Counted from the first letter of the stretch, positions 9,176 to 19,786 are shown. The stretch is 64,000 nt of DNA from Alphaproteobacteria bacterium (GCA_017983635.1 JAGOBA010000012.1:83958-147957), one strand, 5' to 3'. The notes: generated by a model from the sequence alone, not told the origin. A program made the numbers and translations.

Positions 9176-10555
9176 TCAGGCGGCCCGGCGTGCGGCGATC
9201 GTCGACGCGACCGCAATCGCGGCAGCAACGGCGAACAGTGGCGCGATAACCGCCACAACCTCGTCCGCCGTTTGATGCGCCCGCAAGCCTGACCACGCCG
9301 CCGCCGCGCCGAACAGCGCCGTGCCGACCGAAAGTCCCGCTGACTGCACGGTCGGCAAGGCGCCCATCGCGAAGTCGCGTTCGTCGTCCGGTGCAACGCT
9401 CATCACGTGCTCACACAGCCGTGCCCAACTGAATCCGAACGCCACGCCGACCAAAGCCTGCGCCGCCACCGCCGCGGCAAGCGACTCGAAGATCAGCGCC
9501 ATCACGTGCAGGCCAAGCCCCGCAGTCAGAATCAGCGGCGCCGGGCGAACATGAGCCGCCGCCGAAAGGCGCGGCATATGCGAGACCGCAATCGCCGTGA
9601 AGCTCCAAGAAATGGCCCCGATCGCGCTCAAGAATCCGGCGCTCAGCGGTCCAAGGCCCCACACCTTCGCTCCTAGAAACGCGACATAGATCGCAGCCGG
9701 TGCCTCGACCAGCGTCATCAGCAACACCAGCAACAATCCAGCGCCGACCGGATGCGACATCGCAAACGCACCGCGCGGCAGCAACCGCGCGGACATGCGA
9801 TCATCGATGGCGACGGCTCCAACCAGCGCCGCGCAACCGGCCACAAGCACGAACGCTGCGGCCCACGCATTCGCAATCCCGGCACAAGTCGACAGCAAGA
9901 ACACACCCGCCGCAACCAAACCCAACTGCACCAGCGGCAACGTTGCCGCAACGCGCTCAGCCCCGCTTGCCCGCGGCGTACAAAGCGGCACCAATGCCAT
10001 GAACACAAGCGATACCGGCACGCTCACCATCGCCGCCGCCCGCCATGACGCGAATTCGCTGATCGCGCCCGCGACCAGAGGCCCGCCGAGGGCGGCGGCG
10101 GCCCACACGACGGACTCGAGCGCGAAGACACGCGGCACCAACGATTTCGGAAATATCTCCGGTATCAGCATGTAGCAGCATGCCATGACGACGCCCTCGC
10201 CCGCACCTTGCAGGACGCGCCCCGCGACAAGCGGCAACGCGGCACCCGCTGTTCCGAACAGGATCGATCCGACAACGAACGCAACCGACGCGCCTAGCAA
10301 AGCGGCTTGCGCCCCAAACCGCACCTTCACCGCCGCAGCAGCAGCGCCCCCGACGATGGACGCGACGAGATAGCCGGCCGTTGCCCAACTGAGCAGCGAC
10401 ACCGCGTCGAGTTCAACCGCAGCACTGGGCATCGTCGTCGAGGCAATGAACGCGTTGAACGCGTGCAGCCCGATCCCGATGCTGAACATCCCCGTCGGCG
10501 CCGCATAGCGCGCCGATGCCAGCTCCGCCCAGGTTCCCGTTTGCATCATCGACAT
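9176..10555 (-). CDS. MFS transporter
   Basis: A hydrophobic protein of about 459 residues with 12 or more predicted membrane segments. The first helix pair resembles drug:proton antiporters (IASTTMPSAAVELD followed by LLSWATAGYLVASIV), with a GRVLQGAGEGVV segment that matches the conserved motif between helices 4 and 5 of multidrug exporters. The start is ATG 10555 after GGGA; TTG 10564 is possible. Substrate unknown; likely an inner-membrane exporter. Confidence 0.88.
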   Translation of the reverse strand: MSMMQTGTWAELASARYAAPTGMFSIGIGLHAFNAFIASTTMPSAAVELDAVSLLSWATAGYLVASIVGGAAAAAVKVRFGAQAALLGASVAFVVGSILFGTAGAALPLVAGRVLQGAGEGVVMACCYMLIPEIFPKSLVPRVFALESVVWAAAALGGPLVAGAISEFASWRAAAMVSVPVSLVFMALVPLCTPRASGAERVAATLPLVQLGLVAAGVFLLSTCAGIANAWAAAFVLVAGCAALVGAVAIDDRMSARLLPRGAFAMSHPVGAGLLLVLLMTLVEAPAAIYVAFLGAKVWGLGPLSAGFLSAIGAISWSFTAIAVSHMPRLSAAAHVRPAPLILTAGLGLHVMALIFESLAAAVAAQALVGVAFGFSWARLCEHVMSVAPDDERDFAMGALPTVQSAGLSVGTALFGAAAAWSGLRAHQTADEVVAVIAPLFAVAAAIAVASTIAARRAA

Positions 10556-10595
10556 CTGTCCCAACCGACTGACAACGTCGAGCGCTGGAATTAAA

Positions 10596-10609
10596 AAAGC
10601 AATCGCTTT
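10596..10609 (-). terminator. Weak candidate terminator after ferredoxin gene
   Basis: On the minus strand AAAGC-GATT-GCTTT forms a short stem followed by a T-run. It lies 50 bp after the ferredoxin stop. The stem has only two G-C pairs, so the call is weak. Confidence 0.3.
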
Positions 10610-10661
10610 CTTTATTTATCGATGCGGCGACGGTGTTGCAAGGGCAAACGCATCGCCGGCG

Positions 10662-12043
<1,382 letters not shown>

Positions 12044-12187
12044 TTATTCACGCAAACCTACATGTAGAAATTGGGTCGCGCCACAGAAATTCAATCACCC
12101 GCCCCACACTTTTGCGCGGCTGGATGACACGTTGGCGGGGCCGCTGCCCACTGCCATATCCACCCCGTCGGCGAAAGACCCAAGAGG

Positions 12188-12541
12188 ATGACACCCATGC
12201 CAGCCCCCTGGCCTGACCTTCAAGGCACGCCCGCCGCCGACTGCCACTCGATGCCTGACATCCGCCGCGAAATCGACCGCCTCGACCGCGCGCTCGTCCG
12301 CCTGCTCGCCGAGCGGCTGACCTACATCGAGCGCGCCGGCCACATCAAGCAAGACCGCAACAAGGTCCGCGACGAAGCCCGCATCAACGATGTGCTGGCG
12401 AAGGTAAAGGCCTCCTGCGAACGCGAAGGCTTCCCCAATACCATCGCAGAGCCGGTCTGGCGCAAACTGATGGACGGCTGCATCGCGCACGAGTTCGAGG
12501 TGTTTGATGCCCGGACGGCGGGGCTTGCTATAACAGCCTGA
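12188..12541 (+). CDS. Chorismate mutase, AroQ class
   Basis: A small all-helical enzyme of 117 residues that converts chorismate to prephenate in phenylalanine and tyrosine synthesis. The AroQ pattern is seen: IRREIDRLDRALVRLLAER with the first catalytic Arg, then a central helix with Lys (GHIKQDRNKVRDEARI) and a final helix with EPVWRKLMDG. It resembles PchB/alphaproteobacterial monofunctional mutases. Starts at 12188 or 12197 are both possible. It is divergent from the ferredoxin reductase gene. Confidence 0.9.
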   Translation: MTPMPAPWPDLQGTPAADCHSMPDIRREIDRLDRALVRLLAERLTYIERAGHIKQDRNKVRDEARINDVLAKVKASCEREGFPNTIAEPVWRKLMDGCIAHEFEVFDARTAGLAITA

Positions 12542-12547
12542 GCTAGC

Positions 12548-12678
12548 CCTTCTCCCTTCAGGGAGAAGGTGGATCGACGCCGAAGGCGGCGAGACGGATG
12601 AGGGGACACTGCACCGGGGGCCCCTCATCCGTCTGCCGCCGCTTCGCGCCGGCATCCACCTTCTCCCCGAGGGGAGAA
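12548..12678. repeat. Long palindromic intergenic repeat
   Basis: An imperfect inverted repeat fills the gap between the chorismate mutase and sulfatase-like genes. Arm one (12548-12605) and arm two (12620-12678) pair over most of their length, sharing CCCCTCATCCGTCT and the AGAAGGTGGAT/ATCCACCTTCT cores, and each ends in its own small hairpin (CTTCTCCC..GGGAGAAG). This form matches the dispersed palindromic repeats common between genes of many Alphaproteobacteria. Confidence 0.8.
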
Positions 12679-12704
12679 CGGCAAACATAAGACCGAGCTG
12701 CCCC

Positions 12705-14225
12705 ATGCCCCGCCCCCGAAACATCCTCTTTATCACTGCCGACCAATGGCGCGCTGACTGCCTCTCGGCGTTGAACCATCCGGTGGTGAAGACCCCGCAC
12801 CTCGACGCGCTAGCGCGAGATGGCACGCTATTCACGCGCCACTTCTCGAACACGTCGCCCTGTTCGCCGTCGCGCGCGACGCTGCACACAGGGCTCTATC
12901 AGCATAATCATCGCGTGGCGACGAATGGCACGCCGCTCGACCGCCGCCACACGAACTGGGCGATCGAGGCGCGCAAGGCGGGCTACGACCCGGCGCTGAT
13001 TGGCTACACCGATCAGACGGCCGACCCGCGCGACCTCAAACCCGGCGACCCGCGTCTCTCGACCTACGAAGGCATCCTCCCCGGCCTCACGGCGATCGCT
13101 GACACCGGTATGGATCATCCGGGCCCATGGGGCGATTTCCTCCGCGCCCGCGGCTACGAACTCCCGCACGAAGAGCGCTTCGTCATCTGGATGCGTGAGA
13201 GCGGCCCCGACTACGAAGACGGCGCGCCGCATCCAAAGCCATGGATCGTCAAGGCCGAACACAATGACACGACCTGGCACGTCGACCAAGCGATCGACTA
13301 TGTCAGCGAACATCGCGATGAGCCGTGGCTCCTCCACCTCTCCCTGCTGCGCCCGCATCCGCCATGGATCGCCTCCGAACCGTGGAACCGCCTCTACGAT
13401 CCTGAGTCGCTGCCGCCGCCGGTGCGCCGCGAGATGGCCAAGGCCGAAGCCACCCAACACCCCTGGCTCGCCTATCAACTGAACCACCCGATGAGCCAAG
13501 CTCCCGACGACGTGCGCAAACTGAACCGCATGCGCGCGGTCTATTTCGCGATGATGAGCGAGGTCGACGACAATCTCGGCCGCCTGTTCGCACATCTGAA
13601 ACTCGAAGGCCTGTGGGACGACACGATGATCGTCTTCACCAGCGACCACGGCGAACAGCTCGGCGATCACTGGATGCTGGGCAAGTCCGGTTACTTCAAC
13701 GAGTCCTACGCCGTGCCGCTGATCATCCGGGACCCGCGCACATCCGGCGGTGCAACAGTCAGCGCGTTCACCGAGCACGTCGATATCTTGCCGACGCTGC
13801 TCGATGCAATCGGTGCCGCCATTCCACCACAATGCGACGGCCACTCGCTCCTGCCGTTCGTTGGAGGCGGCGCGCCAGACAGCTGGCGCCGCCACGCGCA
13901 TTGGGAGTTCGACTTCCGCGACCCGAGCTTCGACGGCGCCGAGCAAGCACTAGGGCTCACGCTGCATCAATGCAACTTGAGCGTCATCCGCGACGAGCGC
14001 TTTAAGTACGTCCATTTCGCGGCCCTACCACCACTGCTGTTCGATCTTCAGCGCGATCCGAGCGAGTTCACGAACCTCGCAACCGCCAGCGACTACGCGA
14101 TGGTAACGCTCGCCTACGCGCAAGAGCTGATCTCCTGGCGTCTCGCGCACGAAGACCAAACGTTGACCCACAAGATGGCAACCGACAAAGGCATGATCGA
14201 ACGCGCGAGCCCGCGCTTCCGATGA
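12705..14225 (+). CDS. Alkaline-phosphatase-superfamily hydrolase, phosphonate monoester hydrolase/sulfatase-like
   Basis: A 506-residue hydrolase with the sulfatase signature C53-S-P-S-R57, where the cysteine would become formylglycine. Metal ligands are seen in FITADQWRAD (D13) and FTSDHGEQLGDH. The N-terminal pattern VKTPHLDALARDG, GLYQHNHRV and GYDPALIGYTDQT, and the end HFAALPPLLFDLQRDPSEFTN, closely follow rhizobial phosphonate monoester hydrolases as I remember them. Such enzymes are promiscuous toward phosphonate or phosphate diesters and sulfates. No signal peptide is seen. The stop overlaps the cupin start (ATGA). Confidence 0.88.
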   Translation: MPRPRNILFITADQWRADCLSALNHPVVKTPHLDALARDGTLFTRHFSNTSPCSPSRATLHTGLYQHNHRVATNGTPLDRRHTNWAIEARKAGYDPALIGYTDQTADPRDLKPGDPRLSTYEGILPGLTAIADTGMDHPGPWGDFLRARGYELPHEERFVIWMRESGPDYEDGAPHPKPWIVKAEHNDTTWHVDQAIDYVSEHRDEPWLLHLSLLRPHPPWIASEPWNRLYDPESLPPPVRREMAKAEATQHPWLAYQLNHPMSQAPDDVRKLNRMRAVYFAMMSEVDDNLGRLFAHLKLEGLWDDTMIVFTSDHGEQLGDHWMLGKSGYFNESYAVPLIIRDPRTSGGATVSAFTEHVDILPTLLDAIGAAIPPQCDGHSLLPFVGGGAPDSWRRHAHWEFDFRDPSFDGAEQALGLTLHQCNLSVIRDERFKYVHFAALPPLLFDLQRDPSEFTNLATASDYAMVTLAYAQELISWRLAHEDQTLTHKMATDKGMIERASPRFR

Positions 14226-15154
14226 ACAGCCTCGACGACGCCATCGCAGCCTACGAGCGGCGCGGCTATCGCCTCGACATGATCATGCCTGCCGACGCTC
14301 CGCGCGTCGCAGTGGTCTCGAACGCGAAAGAAATGCTCCGCCTCGTCGCCACCGACGGCGGGGTGCAAGCCGAACCGTTCCTAGGCCTCGGCCATCCGGT
14401 CATTCCGCCAAGCTCACAAGAGTTCGTCATCACCCGCGTGTCGGCACCCGCCGCCTGGATCACGGGCCGCGCCGGCTTGCAGTACCGCGACCTGATCCCC
14501 GGCCGCCTCGGCGGCCGCTACATCGCCTCGCACATCCGCATCACGGAAGGAGGCCCGGTAGGTGATTACGTCCACCATCACCGCGTCCGGTTCCAAATCA
14601 TCTTCGTGCGCAAAGGCTGGGTGCGCGTGGTCTACGAAGATCAAGGTCCGCCGTTCGTGATGCACGAAGGGGATTGCGTCTTACAGCCACCCGGCATCCG
14701 CCACCGCGTGCTCGAGTCCTCCCCCGGCCTCGAAGTCATCGAGATCGGCTGCCCCGCCGAACACGAAACGTTTCGCGACCACGAGTTGTCGCTGCCAACA
14801 GCAACACTCAACCCAAAGCGCAACTTCGACGGCCAACACTTCGTCCACCACATCGCCGCCGACGCGCCATGGCAGCAAGGCGAAGGCTTCGAATTCCGCG
14901 ACACCGGCATCGCCAAAGCAACCAACAACCTCGCCGGCGTCCGCATCGTGCGCCCAAGGACGTTCACACGAACACACAACGGCGATTTCTTATTTCTCTC
15001 GGTTCTGAAGGGTCGTGTAAAACTCGCGGGCACCACACTCGGTGAGCACACGCTCGAAGCCGACGACGCATGCACGATCCCGAGCGGTGCCGACTACACG
15101 CTCACGGCCGAAGCAAACGACGAGATCTTGGAAGTGGCGCTGCCAGCGCGTTAG
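14222..15154 (+). CDS. Bicupin domain protein
   Basis: A 310-residue protein with two cupin barrels. The first (residues about 110-180) has the histidine cluster VHHHRVRFQ and a later GIRHRV that can bind metal; the second (about 240-305) has GDFLFLSVLKGRV and IPSGADYTL but lacks the histidines. Translation is coupled to the preceding phosphohydrolase. It may be a metal-dependent dioxygenase or isomerase for the product of that enzyme, or a sensory protein. It ends in a 4-bp convergent overlap with the MBL gene. Confidence 0.8.
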   Translation: MNSLDDAIAAYERRGYRLDMIMPADAPRVAVVSNAKEMLRLVATDGGVQAEPFLGLGHPVIPPSSQEFVITRVSAPAAWITGRAGLQYRDLIPGRLGGRYIASHIRITEGGPVGDYVHHHRVRFQIIFVRKGWVRVVYEDQGPPFVMHEGDCVLQPPGIRHRVLESSPGLEVIEIGCPAEHETFRDHELSLPTATLNPKRNFDGQHFVHHIAADAPWQQGEGFEFRDTGIAKATNNLAGVRIVRPRTFTRTHNGDFLFLSVLKGRVKLAGTTLGEHTLEADDACTIPSGADYTLTAEANDEILEVALPAR

Positions 15155-15975
15155 ATCAAATTGATCCGCATATTGTCGCGCGCCACGAAGCATCCCGGCC
15201 AAGCCGCGAGTGCCGAAGCCTCGACCTCTTCCATGAAGTGGTCCTCATGGTCCGGGTCGTGGTGGAAGATCGCGAGCCGCTTCACGTTCGCCGCGCGCGC
15301 GAGGCGCATGCCTTCCTGCCACGTCGAGTGCCCCCAACCGCGCTTGGCCGGAAACTCGTGATCCGTGTAGGTGGAATCGTAGATCATCAGATCCGCGCCC
15401 TCGACTAGCCCCAAGATCCGCTGATCGGGTTTGCCGGGCGTGTGCTCGGTGTCGGTGATATAGCAGATCGACTTGCCCTGATACTCAAGCCGGTAGCCGG
15501 TCGCACCGTCTGGGTGATTGAGCGGTGTCGTGCGCACCTTGATGTCGGGCGCGAGCGCAAAGGAATCGCCGGCGCGGAAATCGACGAACTCGATCTGCGC
15601 CTTCATGATGTCGATCGGCACCGGAAAGAACGGATGCGTCATCTGACCGGCCAGCACGTTCTGGATCGGCAAGCCGGTATCCAAATGCCCCGCCATGATC
15701 TTGAAGTGATAGCCCTCGACGAACGCCGGTTGAAAAAACGGAAAGCCCTGAATGTGATCCCAGTGCGTGTGCGACATGAGCACAGTCGCCTCGCGCTGCT
15801 GCTTGCGCATGAACCACTTGCCGAGATTGCGCACGCCCGTGCCGAGGTCGAAGATCACGCGCCGGCCGCCCATCGCGACCTCGACGCAGCTGGTGTTGCC
15901 GCCGAACGCCAAGTGGTTCGGGCCAGGACACGCAACTGTCCCCCGTGTACCCCAGAACTTGATCTTAAATGCCAT
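15151..15975 (-). CDS. MBL-fold metallo-hydrolase
   Basis: A 274-residue metallo-beta-lactamase-fold protein. The metal motif is HTHWDH (HxHxDH), with further ligands suggested by LNHPDG, YDSTYTD and a C-terminal HHDPDHED. The early segment KFWGTRGTVACPG resembles the family that includes phosphodiesterase-like and PilZ-associated MBL proteins. The substrate is probably a cyclic nucleotide or phosphodiester, but this is inference. It is a single gene, convergent with the cupin. Confidence 0.85.
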   Translation of the reverse strand: MAFKIKFWGTRGTVACPGPNHLAFGGNTSCVEVAMGGRRVIFDLGTGVRNLGKWFMRKQQREATVLMSHTHWDHIQGFPFFQPAFVEGYHFKIMAGHLDTGLPIQNVLAGQMTHPFFPVPIDIMKAQIEFVDFRAGDSFALAPDIKVRTTPLNHPDGATGYRLEYQGKSICYITDTEHTPGKPDQRILGLVEGADLMIYDSTYTDHEFPAKRGWGHSTWQEGMRLARAANVKRLAIFHHDPDHEDHFMEEVEASALAAWPGCFVARDNMRINLI

Positions 15976-16053
15976 CTCTAACCCTCAGCCCAGGGACACT
16001 TTAGCCGTCGGCCCGTGTCAACACAGCAAGCCAAATGCCGAACGTGACGGGCA

Positions 16054-16374
16054 TCACAGCGGGTGTTTCCCAATAAACGCTCGCGCTTCCGCAAAAGCAG
16101 CCTTCAGCGGCGCGAGGGCGCTCTTGTCCAGAATCTTCCGCTCCGCGTCAGCTGCCGCTTCCGCCACCGCAAAGGCGCCGATACCGCGGGCAGACCCTTT
16201 CAGCGTGTGCGTCCACTGCTTCCAAGTCTTTGGGTCGTCGGCTGCCTCAAGCTCGCCAATCACTTGTTCGCTATGCGTCACGAACAGGGCCAGCACCTCG
16301 CGCATGACGCCGAGATCGCCCGCCGCTTGTATCTTGAGATGGTCGTAGTCGACCGGTCTTGCCAGTGCTGTCAT
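16054..16374 (-). CDS. Hpt domain phosphotransfer protein
   Basis: A 106-residue single-domain histidine phosphotransfer protein. The phospho-accepting histidine is H56 in THTLKGSARGIGA, the standard Hpt motif. It shuttles phosphoryl groups between hybrid kinases and response regulators. No kinase is adjacent. Upstream, at 16428-16442, lies TTAA-N7-TTAC, one base off the CtrA box, about 54 bp from the start. It is not ChpT, which is larger and dimeric. Confidence 0.9.
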   Translation of the reverse strand: MTALARPVDYDHLKIQAAGDLGVMREVLALFVTHSEQVIGELEAADDPKTWKQWTHTLKGSARGIGAFAVAEAAADAERKILDKSALAPLKAAFAEARAFIGKHPL

Positions 16375-16427
16375 GAGGGTACCCTCCCCGAACAGCCGAC
16401 TTTAGGGCGCCAGACACAACCAGCCGG

Positions 16428-16442
16428 TTAACGGGGCCTTAC
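16428..16442 (-). promoter_or_regulatory. CtrA-box-like site upstream of hpt
   Basis: TTAA, seven bases, then TTAC matches 7 of 8 positions of the TTAA-N7-TTAA box of the alphaproteobacterial cell-cycle regulator CtrA. It lies 54 bp before the hpt start. A single match like this can arise by chance. Confidence 0.35.
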
Positions 16443-16449
16443 CGAACCC

Positions 16450-17157
16450 CTAAAACGGCACCCAACCGCCCGGGAAAGGCGACGCGCTGAACAGCCAGGC
16501 GTGCACGAACAGGACTCCCAAGAAAACGGCGAGAGCGACCAGCTGCCGGTAGGTCAAAAGCTCGCCCAGCATCAAACTGTTGCGCCCGGCCAAGATCGCC
16601 CCGAACGGCGCGTTCGATGTCTTGCTGGCAAAAGCACTCCAAGCCTCCCCCATCTTCCGCTGCCGCTTGGCGTCGATCGAGAACGTTCCGGCGATCGCCA
16701 ATACCAAGAACGTCCCGAAGAACACGACCGACGCCGCATCGCCGTTTGCGGCCAAGTGAAACCCCGCCCACAACGCGACGCTCCAGAGGAACGGATGACG
16801 CGTGATCCGTAGCACCCCGGTGATCGCCCCCTCACGCCCGGCGACGCTTTCCATACCGAAACTCGTCGGGTTCGGCGTAAGCAATCCTGTCACCCCGAGC
16901 AGGAACGCGATCGCCACCACGATGATGCCCATATGCGAAACGCCGGGGCCCAAGTCCCACAGCTGCGCGCTGCCCGCCGCCGCAGCCGCGTTGTAACTCA
17001 TCGCGAGCCAAACGATCCCGCCGACGCTCCCAAGCGAAAACAGACCCAAGTATCCCTGCTCGCCGGTCACCCCGACCACGGCATCGCGAAGTCGGGTCCC
17101 CGCAACAAGCAAGTGCAGTGCAAGAAAGGCGACAGCCGCCGCGATCAGCATCGTCAT
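16450..17157 (-). CDS. NnrU family membrane protein
   Basis: A 235-residue integral membrane protein with about six hydrophobic segments. The internal RHPFLWSVALWAGFHLAANGD segment, with its RHP/H pattern, and LNPNP-like loops are typical of NnrU/isoprenylcysteine methyltransferase-related proteins linked to denitrification and heme/haem-quinone processes. The start is ATG 17157 after GGGAG at 8-bp spacing; longer frames upstream lack membrane character. No nitrite or nitric oxide reductase genes are nearby. Confidence 0.85.
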   Translation of the reverse strand: MTMLIAAAVAFLALHLLVAGTRLRDAVVGVTGEQGYLGLFSLGSVGGIVWLAMSYNAAAAAGSAQLWDLGPGVSHMGIIVVAIAFLLGVTGLLTPNPTSFGMESVAGREGAITGVLRITRHPFLWSVALWAGFHLAANGDAASVVFFGTFLVLAIAGTFSIDAKRQRKMGEAWSAFASKTSNAPFGAILAGRNSLMLGELLTYRQLVALAVFLGVLFVHAWLFSASPFPGGWVPF

Positions 17158-17176
17158 AGCGTCACTCCCAACGTGC

Positions 17177-17445
17177 GAATCACATCGCCGACTATCTCTG
17201 CGCGATTCGCCTGCACCTCTCCATTCGCGCCTGGCAACTCCGCTCGGTGCGATGCATTGGCGACACAACCATTGGCGCACGCCGCGCTCACAAACGCTTC
17301 GAAATCAACCAGAGCTTCGCCTCGCGCGTTAACACATTGCGATCCACAGACCCCTTGCTGTGTTGCGAATCTTCTTCAGTGCGAACCCCCGCAAGAAATG
17401 GTAGAAGTTTGGTAAACGTATCTCGCGAAAGGCGTGGTTCGAATC
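17177..17445. promoter_or_regulatory. Cluster of four GANTC sites upstream of the coiled-coil gene
   Basis: GAATC or GATTC occurs at 17177, 17204, 17367 and 17441 within 269 bp. GANTC is the target of the cell-cycle methyltransferase CcrM, and GcrA-controlled promoters in Caulobacter-like bacteria carry such sites. The otherwise empty 292-bp gap between nnrU and the coiled-coil gene holds no other clear feature. Confidence 0.4.
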
Positions 17446-17449
17446 ATTC

Positions 17450-19786
17450 ATGCAGCGCGTTGAGCCATCCAACGTCCATGCCTTCCAAGAAGCCGTGCTC
17501 GGCGATGCACGGCTGCGCGCACGCGCGCCGGTGGACCGCGCCCCGGTTGAGGATATCGACCCACCCCGAGTTGAAGTCAGACCCGTCCATCTACCAGTGG
17601 ATTCTGGCGGCGCACTTCCCTGGGGGACATTTCTATTCAGTGTCTTTTGGCTCGGTGGAATCGGTGCATATCTGGTCGGCCTGTTCGGATGGGACAGGAT
17701 CTTCCAGCTTCCGATCGCGTGGTACGGTTTGATTTCGGCAGTCCTCATCGTTCCGGTCATCTTGGCGATCTTCATCGCGCTGATCGCGCGTGAAGCGAAC
17801 GCTCTGCGCCGCCAATCGAACGCACTCGCACTCGCGGCCGCCGAACTCAGCGAGCCTGAAGACCACGCTGCCCGCGGCATGGCACGCCTCGGCCGCGCGA
17901 TACGCCGCGAACTCGACGTCTTCAATGGCGCGGTCGAGCAGGCAACCGGTCGCATGGCGGCGCTTGAGACGGCCACGAACGAACGCATGGCGCTGATCGA
18001 ACGCACCGCGATGGCCGCTCAGGAACGCGTCGACCGCGCGACGAACAAGCTGGGTTCCGAACGTGAAAAGCTCGCCCAATTCACGCAAGCACTCGACACC
18101 GCGGTGCTTTCGGCCTCCGACACGCTAACCGCCCGCCTCCAAGAGGCGCGCAACGCCGCCCGCAACGCCAGCGAAAGCCTGCACAACGAACACAGCGCCA
18201 TCGCCGGCCTGATCTCGACGCTGCAAAACGCGTCGGCCACGGTCTCGAACCGCGCCGCCGAATCCGCAAAGGAAATCGAACGCCAGGCGCAACGCCTCGA
18301 TGCCGCCTCGGAAGCAGCCGCCGCACGCTCGGAGCAAGTTGTCGCCCGCCACGAACGCCAACGCGCGGCCCTCGCTGAAACGATTGAGCGCCTAAAGCAA
18401 GAAAACGACCACATGGCCCGCGCGCTGGAGTTCCAGCGCGAAGGCCTGAACAAACTCGTCGGCGTTATGGTCGACGAAACGAAGAAGATCGGCACATTCA
18501 CGATCGAAGGCTCGCGCCGCCTCGATGAAACCGCAGCCGTGATGGCCCAGCGCATCATCGAAACGACGCAACTCTTCACGCGTGAGTCGGAAAAGCTGCG
18601 CACCTCGACGGAACTCACCACTTCCGGCCTCGAACAGGCCATGCAGACGATCCGCAGCGCCGGCGACTCTTCGTTCGACGCCGCCGGCCGCCTGGGCTCG
18701 GTTCTAATCGGTCTGCGTGAAACCGCGGCGACCGCCTCGCAGCAAATCGAAACCACGGTCGAACGTCTGTCGAAACTTCAACCGAGCATGCCGGCCGAAG
18801 CCGCAAACCAAGCACTGCTGCTTCGCAACGCGCTCGACAAGCAAGCCGGCGCGGCCAGCGATCTCTCCGCCCGCGTTGCCAACGCCTTCGACCGCGTCCG
18901 CCAAATCGAGCGCGACGACCCGTCGGCAGCACCCGCGCCCAGAAACCAATCCACACCCGTCGCCAAGCCAGCACCGCAGCAACCGGCCGCCCCCAACTTC
19001 AGCGTGCCGCCGGCCGCAAACCTCGCACCGCCCACGCGCGCGCCCCAGCAACCGGTCGAACGCCACGCACCGCCCGCCCAAACGCCTTACCAAGACCCGG
19101 CACCACCGCAGAACGGCGAGCAGCGCGGCTGGTTCGGTATGGCAAAGCGCTTTGTCAGCCCGCAGAACAATCACGACGCACCACCCTTGGACGACCGCGG
19201 GGGTTGGGACATGAAATCGCTGCTCGCCGCCGCCGAGACCAGCGAAAGCCAAAAACCGCTGACGCTCCAGAATCCGCTGCCACCAACGCAGCAACCGCCC
19301 AAGCGCTTGCCCGCCGACCATCACGCCGAAGAAGCGCGCCCGCAGCCGCCGCGCCGCCCCGCGCCCGCCCAACCGCAGGAGCTTCGCCCTGCCAAGGCCG
19401 GTGCCCCGGCTGCGCAAGGCCCAAACCACACCTCATCGCGTCACATGATCGAGACGCTGCAGGCGATGGCGATCGATCTCGACCGCTTCCTGGAAGACGA
19501 CCCGCCGCTCGACCTCCTGCGCCGCTATCGCAACGGCGAACGCAACGTCTTCGCCCGCCGTTTGGTCAGCGTTCTCGGCCGCGAGCAAACGGAACGGATC
19601 GGCCGCAAGTACCGCGAGGACGGCGAGTTCAAGGACACTGTCGACCGCTACGTGCTTCAGTTCGAAGCCCTGATGGAACAAACAGCCCGTAGCGACCGCG
19701 AAAACGTGCTGGTCGAAACCTACCTCACCTCGCAAACGGGCAAGGTTTACGTGGCCCTGGCCTCGGCGATCGGGCGGCTGTCTTAG
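17450..19786 (+). CDS. Large coiled-coil membrane protein, polarity-factor-like architecture
   Basis: A 778-residue protein of no family I can name with certainty. An N-terminal cytoplasmic stretch is followed by two membrane segments (residues about 60-82 and 87-112), then a long alanine/glutamate-rich coiled coil (about 115-490). Next comes a Pro/Ala/Gln-rich disordered linker (about 490-665) and a conserved-looking C-terminal helical domain (about 665-778) with LDRFLEDDPPLDLLRRY. Two N-terminal TMs plus a large coiled coil recall Caulobacter TipN, but sequence identity is not claimed. Four GANTC sites lie in its promoter region. It converges with the Mla operon at 8 bp. Confidence 0.75.
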   Translation: MQRVEPSNVHAFQEAVLGDARLRARAPVDRAPVEDIDPPRVEVRPVHLPVDSGGALPWGTFLFSVFWLGGIGAYLVGLFGWDRIFQLPIAWYGLISAVLIVPVILAIFIALIAREANALRRQSNALALAAAELSEPEDHAARGMARLGRAIRRELDVFNGAVEQATGRMAALETATNERMALIERTAMAAQERVDRATNKLGSEREKLAQFTQALDTAVLSASDTLTARLQEARNAARNASESLHNEHSAIAGLISTLQNASATVSNRAAESAKEIERQAQRLDAASEAAAARSEQVVARHERQRAALAETIERLKQENDHMARALEFQREGLNKLVGVMVDETKKIGTFTIEGSRRLDETAAVMAQRIIETTQLFTRESEKLRTSTELTTSGLEQAMQTIRSAGDSSFDAAGRLGSVLIGLRETAATASQQIETTVERLSKLQPSMPAEAANQALLLRNALDKQAGAASDLSARVANAFDRVRQIERDDPSAAPAPRNQSTPVAKPAPQQPAAPNFSVPPAANLAPPTRAPQQPVERHAPPAQTPYQDPAPPQNGEQRGWFGMAKRFVSPQNNHDAPPLDDRGGWDMKSLLAAAETSESQKPLTLQNPLPPTQQPPKRLPADHHAEEARPQPPRRPAPAQPQELRPAKAGAPAAQGPNHTSSRHMIETLQAMAIDLDRFLEDDPPLDLLRRYRNGERNVFARRLVSVLGREQTERIGRKYREDGEFKDTVDRYVLQFEALMEQTARSDRENVLVETYLTSQTGKVYVALASAIGRLS

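Noticed and set aside
17433..17446. GTGGTTCGAATCAT resembling a tRNA T-loop
   Set aside because: No matching acceptor, D or anticodon stems can be drawn around it.
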